Assembly (NCBI RefSeq): GCF_030696885.1
Contig: NZ_JAUYRI010000029.1
Span: forward strand, 1 to 49,315
DNA length: 49,315 nucleotides
Origin: Thiobacillus sp.
GTDB taxonomy: Bacteria > Pseudomonadota > Gammaproteobacteria > Burkholderiales > Thiobacillaceae
Direction: 5' to 3'
How positions within the stretch are numbered: position 1 is the first letter of the stretch; each line of letters starts with the position of its first letter. The notes below the pieces were generated by a model, which saw only the letters and a program-made list of their open reading frames with translations, was not told where the DNA came from and did no database searches. The position numbers were made by a program, and so were the translations under genes. Shown piece after piece: positions 44,853 through 49,315 of this stretch.

Positions 44853-45203
44853 ATGAATGCAGCAACCGAAATGGAAGTCCCGCTGATCTTCACCGACAGC
44901 GCAGCCAGCAAAGTCAAAAACCTGATCGACGAGGAAGGCAACCCCGACCTGAAACTGCGCGTGTTCGTCTCCGGCGGCGGCTGTTCCGGCTTCCAGTACG
45001 GCTTCACGTTTGACGAAGCGCAGAATGCCGACGACACCGTGATGGTGAAAAACGGCGTGACGCTGCTAGTCGATTCGATGAGCTTCCAGTACCTGGTCGG
45101 CGCCGAAATCGATTACTCGGAAGGCTTGGAAGGCGCGCAGTTCGTCATCAAGAACCCGAACGCCACCACCACCTGCGGTTGCGGCTCGTCGTTCTCGGCG
45201 TAA
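44853..45203 (+). CDS. erpA: Iron-sulfur cluster insertion protein ErpA
   Basis: This A-type carrier delivers Fe-S clusters to target enzymes. The 116-residue protein has the three ligand cysteines at 44 ([11 protein letters not shown]), 108 and 110 ([10 protein letters not shown]). [13 protein letters not shown] near the start and the long N-terminal VPLIF are typical of ErpA rather than IscA. It has its own promoter and is closed by two hairpin terminators. Confidence 0.93.
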   Translation: MNAATEMEVPLIFTDSAASKVKNLIDEEGNPDLKLRVFVSGGGCSGFQYGFTFDEAQNADDTVMVKNGVTLLVDSMSFQYLVGAEIDYSEGLEGAQFVIKNPNATTTCGCGSSFSA

Positions 45204-45220
45204 GCGTTTCCTCGCGGAAT

Positions 45221-45247
45221 AAAAAAAGCGGCTTCGGCCGCTTTTTT
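45221..45247. terminator. Terminator after erpA, bidirectional
   Basis: AAAAAAAGCGGC, loop TTCG, GCCGCTTTTTT. A-runs and T-runs on both sides let it serve erpA on + and anmK on -. Confidence 0.88.
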
Positions 45248-45259
45248 CAATTAGAGCAT

Positions 45260-45280
45260 CGCGGCTTCGGCCGCGTTTTT
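45260..45280 (+). terminator. Second terminator after erpA
   Basis: CGCGGC, loop TTCG, GCCGCG, then TTTTTG. It has the same stem-loop design as the first and follows it by 12 bases. Confidence 0.75.
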
Positions 45281-45296
45281 GTTTCCGGCGCGGCTT

Positions 45297-46415
45297 TCAA
45301 GCCGGGTAAATCGCCCCCAGGATGCGTTCGCCGCGCGCGCCGGTCACCGCCGGCAGGTTGCCCGGCGCATGATGCACTGCCTGCCGGGCCAGCCAGGCAA
45401 AGGCAAGCGCTTCCACCCAGTCCGGATCCATGCCCAGCGCTGCGGTCGTCGCCACGTCGACTTCCGGCAGATGCGCGGTGATGCGTTGCATCAGCGCGCC
45501 GTTGTGGGCGCCGCCGCCGCATACGTAGAGTTCCTGAACGCCAGCGCATTCGCGTTTCACCGCATCGGCAAGACTGAGCGCAGTGAATTCGAGCAGCGTG
45601 GTCTGCACGTCGGCGGGGCCGATGGCTTCGTTCAGGTGTGTGAGCGTGGCGTCGAGCCAGTCCAGGTTGAACTGCTCGCGCCCGCCACTTTTGGGCGGCG
45701 GACCCTGCAGATAAGGATGCCGCATCAGTACAGCCAGCAAGCCGGGATGAAGGTGTCCGCTCGCCGCCCAGGCGCCGTCGCGGTCGTAGCGAGCATTGCG
45801 ATGCCGCTGGACCCAGGCATCCAGCAGCATATTGCCGGGTCCCGTGTCCCAGCCGCGCACCGGGCCATCCGGCGGCAGGTCGGTGATATTGGCAATGCCG
45901 CCGATATTGGCGATAACGCGGTGGCGGTCCGGATGCCGCAGCGCCTGGGCATGGAAGGCGGGCACCAGCGGCGCACCCTGACCGCCCGCGGCAATGTCGC
46001 GGCTGCGGAAATCGGCGACGACCGTGATGCCGGTGAGTTCGGCCAGCAGGGCGGCATTGCCGATCTGCAGCGTGTAGCCGTCTGCGGGGCGATGGCGCAG
46101 GGTCTGGCCGTGGCAGCCGAGCGCGCGCACGCTGCCGGGCGCAATGCCCTCTAGCAGCGAGCGGACCGCCTCGGCATACAGGTGTGCCAGCGCGTTGGCC
46201 GCACAGGCGGCCAGGTGGATTTCGTCGGGCTGCGGCGCATGCAGCGCCAGCAATTGAGCGCGCAGGCTGTCCGGGTAGGGCAGGTAATGGGTTTGAAGCA
46301 GTCGTGTCTGGCCGTCTGGGCCTATTTCGGCGAGGGCAGCATCGACGCCGTCCAGACTGGTGCCGGACATGAGGCCGACATAACGCTCGGCCTCATGTGG
46401 GGAAGCTGCGCTCAA
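45297..46415 (-). CDS. anmK: Anhydro-N-acetylmuramic acid kinase
   Basis: It converts anhydro-MurNAc from cell-wall turnover to MurNAc-6-phosphate. The 372-residue protein has YVGLMSGTSLDGVDAAL, the CHGQTLRH block, GGIANITDLP, GWDTGPGNMLLDAW and VCGGGAHNGALM, matching AnmK throughout. The start is TTG 46415, which overlaps the stop of the M23 peptidase gene (TTGA). The first ATG (46370) would remove conserved residues. Coupling with a peptidoglycan hydrolase fits a wall-recycling unit. Confidence 0.92.
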   Translation of the reverse strand: MSAASPHEAERYVGLMSGTSLDGVDAALAEIGPDGQTRLLQTHYLPYPDSLRAQLLALHAPQPDEIHLAACAANALAHLYAEAVRSLLEGIAPGSVRALGCHGQTLRHRPADGYTLQIGNAALLAELTGITVVADFRSRDIAAGGQGAPLVPAFHAQALRHPDRHRVIANIGGIANITDLPPDGPVRGWDTGPGNMLLDAWVQRHRNARYDRDGAWAASGHLHPGLLAVLMRHPYLQGPPPKSGGREQFNLDWLDATLTHLNEAIGPADVQTTLLEFTALSLADAVKRECAGVQELYVCGGGAHNGALMQRITAHLPEVDVATTAALGMDPDWVEALAFAWLARQAVHHAPGNLPAVTGARGERILGAIYPA

Positions 46416-47728
46416 TCGAGCGCGGCGAGATTGGTACCGCGCAACAGGGCCAGCTTGTCGGACCAGTCGGCAGTCTGCTCAAGGAAACGTGCGCGCTGTT
46501 CGGCAACCAGCGGAGGCGAGCCAGGCAACTTGATGGCCATCGGGTTCTGCGGTTTGCCGGCAATGCGGATTTCATAGTGCAGATGCGGGCCGGTGGAGGC
46601 GCCGGTCGATCCGACATAAGCGATGACCTGGCCTTGGCTGACGGGACGGCCGGCGCGGATCCCGGATGCGAACGCGCTCAGGTGGGCGTAGTAGGTTTCG
46701 AAACCGTTGGAATGACGCAGGATGACGAGGTTGCCGTAGCCGCCGCGACGGCCAGCAAAGGCCACGGTGGCGTCGCCGGTGGCCTTGACCCGGGTGCCGG
46801 TGGGGGCGCCAAAGTCGACGCCGGTGTGGGCGCGGTGGAAGCCGTAAACCGGGTGCTTGCGCGAGTTGCTGAAGCTGGACGTGACACGCGAGAATTCGAG
46901 CGGCGAACGCAGGAAACCGCGCTTGAGCGATTCGCCCTCGGGGGTGTAATAGTCTTCGCGGCCGAACGGGTCGCGGTATAGGATGGCGCGGTGGGGCTTG
47001 CCGGCGTTGACGAACTCGGCAGCCAGCAATTTGCCGGCGGCAATGGGTTCGCCGTTGCGGTAGCTGACCGTGTAGATCACCGAGAAGGTGTCGCCGCGGC
47101 GCAGGTCCTCGCGGAAGTCCATGCTGGTCGAAAAGGTTTCGGCCAGCTGGTTTGCGATCTTGTCGGGGATGCCTGCGCTGTCGGTGGCGCCATACAGCGA
47201 GGACAGAATGCGTCCGGAACGCATCACCACGCGCGATTCGAGTACATCCTCGCTTTCCGAGGCGACAAAGCCATCACCCTGGCGGTTGATCATCAGCGCA
47301 GGGGCGTCGCCCCGGTCGAAACGGATGGTCAGTAACTGCCCATCCTGGGTGGTCGTGGCCTGAATGCGTCGACCCGAACGGATGCTGGAGGCCATCTGAC
47401 GGACCGCTTCGGTGGCCAGCAGGCGCTGGATTTCCAGGTCGTCGATTTTCAGGCGCGACAGCGCGATGGACAGCGTGTCGCCGGACTGGATCAGGCTTTC
47501 ACGTTCAAAACTGCCTTCGCTGCCTGAACCGATCAGGGTTGGCAGGGTGATGGCTTCGGTAATGGTTTGCGGGGTGATGTCGAGCGGATTGGTGTCGGGG
47601 GCCAAGCCAAACGCGGCGACGACGCCAAAAAGCGGCAGGCTGGAGAGGGCAACCAAGGTGCGCAGGCTGAAGCGGCGTTCCGCTCCGGTCAGGCGATCGG
47701 TTAAGATTCTCAGTTTGGTGAGCGGCAT
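46412..47728 (-). CDS. M23 family peptidoglycan endopeptidase (MepM-like)
   Basis: This 438-residue protein has one N-terminal membrane anchor (LRTLVALSSLPLFGVVAAFGL), a LysM/OapA-like domain (SLIQSGDTLSIALSRLKI) and a second Csd3-like domain. The LytM/M23 domain contains HTGVDFGAPTGTRV and HLHYEIRIAG; the zinc ligands and catalytic His are present. Length and order match E. coli MepM, which cuts D,D-crosslinks. ATG 47728 follows AGAAGGGAAA. A longer frame to 47752 lacks a ribosome site. It is divergent from tyrS and coupled to anmK. Confidence 0.9.
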   Translation of the reverse strand: MPLTKLRILTDRLTGAERRFSLRTLVALSSLPLFGVVAAFGLAPDTNPLDITPQTITEAITLPTLIGSGSEGSFERESLIQSGDTLSIALSRLKIDDLEIQRLLATEAVRQMASSIRSGRRIQATTTQDGQLLTIRFDRGDAPALMINRQGDGFVASESEDVLESRVVMRSGRILSSLYGATDSAGIPDKIANQLAETFSTSMDFREDLRRGDTFSVIYTVSYRNGEPIAAGKLLAAEFVNAGKPHRAILYRDPFGREDYYTPEGESLKRGFLRSPLEFSRVTSSFSNSRKHPVYGFHRAHTGVDFGAPTGTRVKATGDATVAFAGRRGGYGNLVILRHSNGFETYYAHLSAFASGIRAGRPVSQGQVIAYVGSTGASTGPHLHYEIRIAGKPQNPMAIKLPGSPPLVAEQRARFLEQTADWSDKLALLRGTNLAALD

Positions 47729-47885
47729 GGACCGTTTCCCTTCTGTTTGCAAGCGGGGAGTCTACCACAAATGCCCCCCGGAAACTTCCTCAATCCAAAC
47801 AGCAGCTTGTGTGCATGGGATGAGGCGATATTCATGTTTTACGGCCAGTTTCGGACAAACTTGATCGGTCGTAGAGAGGAATTTG

Positions 47886-49076
47886 ATGCAGGACGCGTTG
47901 CAGGAAATCAAGCGTGGAGCCGACGAGCTGCTGGTTGAGGCCGAATTGGTCGAGAAGCTGAAAACGGGCCGCCCCTTGCGGATCAAGGCTGGATTCGATC
48001 CGACCGCACCGGATCTGCACTTGGGGCATACCGTGCTGCTGAACAAATTGCGCCAGTTCCAGGTGCTGGGGCATCAGGTGATTTTCCTGATCGGTGATTT
48101 CACCGGCATGATCGGCGATCCTACAGGCAAAAACACCACCCGTCCGCCGCTGACCCGCGAAGCGGTGGCGGAAAACGCCAAAACCTACCAGGAACAGGTG
48201 TTCAAGATCCTCGACCCGGCGCTGACCGAGGTGCGCTTCAACTCGGAATGGATGGAAAAGCTCGGCTCAGTCGGCATGATCCGTCTGGCGGCGACCCATA
48301 CGGTGGCACGGATGCTGGAGCGGGACGACTTTCATAAACGCTACACCAGCCAGCAGCCGATCGCGATCCACGAATTCCTGTATCCATTGATCCAGGGTTA
48401 TGACTCGGTTGAGCTGAAGGCCGATGTCGAACTCGGCGGTACCGACCAGAAATTCAATCTGCTGATGGGGCGTGAACTGCAAAAGCATCACGGCCAGCCC
48501 GCACAGTGCATCCTCACCATGCCCTTGCTGGAAGGCATGGATGGCGTCAACAAGATGTCGAAGTCGCTCGGCAACTACATCGGCATCAACGAGCCGCCGC
48601 AGGAGATCTTCGGCAAGCTGATGTCGGTTTCCGACGATCTGATGTGGCGCTATATCCAGCTGTTGTCGTTCGAGTCGCTCGCGACCATCGAGGACTGGAA
48701 GCAACAGGTTGCCGCAGGTGCCAATCCGCGCGACATCAAGGTGCGGTTTGCGCAGGAGATCGTCGCGCGTTTCCACAGTCCGGCGGCGGCAATCCAGGCA
48801 CTGGCCGAATTCGAGGCGCGCTTCCAGCGCGGCGCGTTGCCGGACGAGATGCCGGAAATCAGCCTACCCGGCATCGAGGGCGCGCTGCCAGTGCCGCAGT
48901 TGCTGAAGCAGGCCGGGCTGGTGCCCAGCACTTCGGATGCCATCCGCCAGATCGCCGGTGGCGGCGTCAAGCTCGATGGCGAGCGCGTGGCCGACAAGGG
49001 CGTGAGCGTGCCGGTCGGCACGACCGTCGTCGCGCAGGTCGGCAAGCGGAAATTTGCCCGCGTCACAATTATTTAA
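47886..49076 (+). CDS. tyrS: Tyrosyl-tRNA synthetase (HLGH/KMSKS type)
   Basis: This class I synthetase of 396 residues has the signature HLGH (in [13 protein letters not shown], about residue 47) and KMSKS (in [11 protein letters not shown], about residue 225). This is the TyrRS group distinct from E. coli TyrS, which uses KFGKT. A C-terminal S4 RNA-binding domain ([21 protein letters not shown]) binds the tRNA. ATG 47886 follows AGAGAGGA. The 157-base divergent gap with the M23 gene must hold promoters for both; I see no clear pair of boxes. It lies immediately before the rRNA operon promoter. Confidence 0.96.
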   Translation: MQDALQEIKRGADELLVEAELVEKLKTGRPLRIKAGFDPTAPDLHLGHTVLLNKLRQFQVLGHQVIFLIGDFTGMIGDPTGKNTTRPPLTREAVAENAKTYQEQVFKILDPALTEVRFNSEWMEKLGSVGMIRLAATHTVARMLERDDFHKRYTSQQPIAIHEFLYPLIQGYDSVELKADVELGGTDQKFNLLMGRELQKHHGQPAQCILTMPLLEGMDGVNKMSKSLGNYIGINEPPQEIFGKLMSVSDDLMWRYIQLLSFESLATIEDWKQQVAAGANPRDIKVRFAQEIVARFHSPAAAIQALAEFEARFQRGALPDEMPEISLPGIEGALPVPQLLKQAGLVPSTSDAIRQIAGGGVKLDGERVADKGVSVPVGTTVVAQVGKRKFARVTII

Positions 49077-49095
49077 AATTAATCGGTCGAAAGTG

Positions 49096-49123
49096 TTGAC
49101 GGATGATTTGAGCTCTGTAGAAT
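49096..49123 (+). promoter_or_regulatory. rRNA operon P1-type promoter
   Basis: TTGACG (49096-49101) and TAGAAT (49118-49123) are 16 bases apart, followed by GCGCACC, a GC-rich discriminator as in stringently controlled rRNA promoters. An A/T-rich UP-like stretch (about 49069-49084) lies just upstream, overlapping the end of tyrS. Confidence 0.75.
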
Positions 49124-49315
49124 GCGCACCTTCTCGAAACGGCCTTGCAGCGAAAGCCGCTGGTTTTATCGAGCGATCTTTAACAATTTACAGCCGATAG
49201 GTGTGGGTGTTGTTGCGGTAGCTGTTCTGGTTTCGGCCGGGGTAGCAACTAGCATAAATGCTCACACTTGAATGAAGCGATGCTATTAATTTGGTGTCGT
49301 GAGTTTGAGTTGAGC
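49124..49315 (+). other. 16S rRNA leader with BoxA-like antitermination element
   Basis: GATCTTTAACAATTTA (49175-49190) matches the BoxA-type leader CTCTTTAACAATTTA of rRNA operons. The mature 16S start (AGAGTTTGATC...) is not reached, so the rrs gene begins just beyond the window. S10 (rpsJ, here) and NusB would bind this RNA. No protein gene is seen in these bases. Confidence 0.75.

Noticed and set aside
49148..49162. CAGCG-AAAGC-CGCTG as a tyrS terminator
   Set aside because: It has only five pairs and lies downstream of the rRNA promoter, so it is part of the rRNA leader and cannot end tyrS transcripts usefully.

Overview
The window is chromosomal DNA of high GC content from a Gram-negative bacterium, almost certainly a betaproteobacterium. 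The gene order (tuf, the S10-spc-alpha ribosomal blocks with infA and rpmJ after secY, uvrA divergent from yajR-ssb, aspS-nudB-ybhP-clsB, rplM-rpsI-argC-erpA, tyrS divergent from an M23 peptidase and anmK) and the protein sequences suggest the Nitrosomonadales, with a Thiobacillus-like organism as a plausible guess. The genus is an inference and no marker gene in the window proves it.

Positions 1-14188 hold the 3' end of tuf and an intact run of 29 genes: 26 ribosomal proteins plus secY, infA and rpoA, all on the + strand and tightly packed. Good sigma70-type promoters lie at three of the few real gaps (before rplC, rplN and rpsM), so the run is probably several overlapping transcription units. 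A strong hairpin terminator follows rplQ.

Positions 14313-26592 are mostly housekeeping genes. They are a SAM hydrolase, a type II glycerate kinase, a two-gene RND efflux system, a tiny lipoprotein that is half alanine, the uvrA-rluF pair, a YajR-type transporter and ssb. Positions 26593-30845 hold two tandem paralogous TonB-dependent receptors with no linked transporter or regulator; this is the most accessory-looking part of the window. Positions 30953-35848 hold fmdB and an operon-like chain: aspS, a small DUF2322-like gene, nudB, ybhP and clsB. Next come yaiI and ypfJ on the - strand, a porin with its own promoter and terminator, and a large TPR/O-GlcNAc-transferase-like protein.

Positions 41246-49315 hold an OsmC-family gene whose last codons are echoed 126 bp downstream, an ElyC/YdcF-like membrane protein, rplM-rpsI, argC, erpA, anmK, an M23 peptidase and tyrS. 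The window ends in a ribosomal RNA operon promoter and leader, just short of the 16S gene.

I see no CRISPR array, transposase, integrase, tRNA gene or clear defence system. The observations most worth following are candidate regulatory RNA leaders in the ribosomal gaps, the duplicated receptor genes with a shared leader, the Ala-rich lipoprotein, the OsmC tail duplication, a palindrome before the porin gene, and the porin's CxxC loop. None of these amounts to a demonstrated new system.
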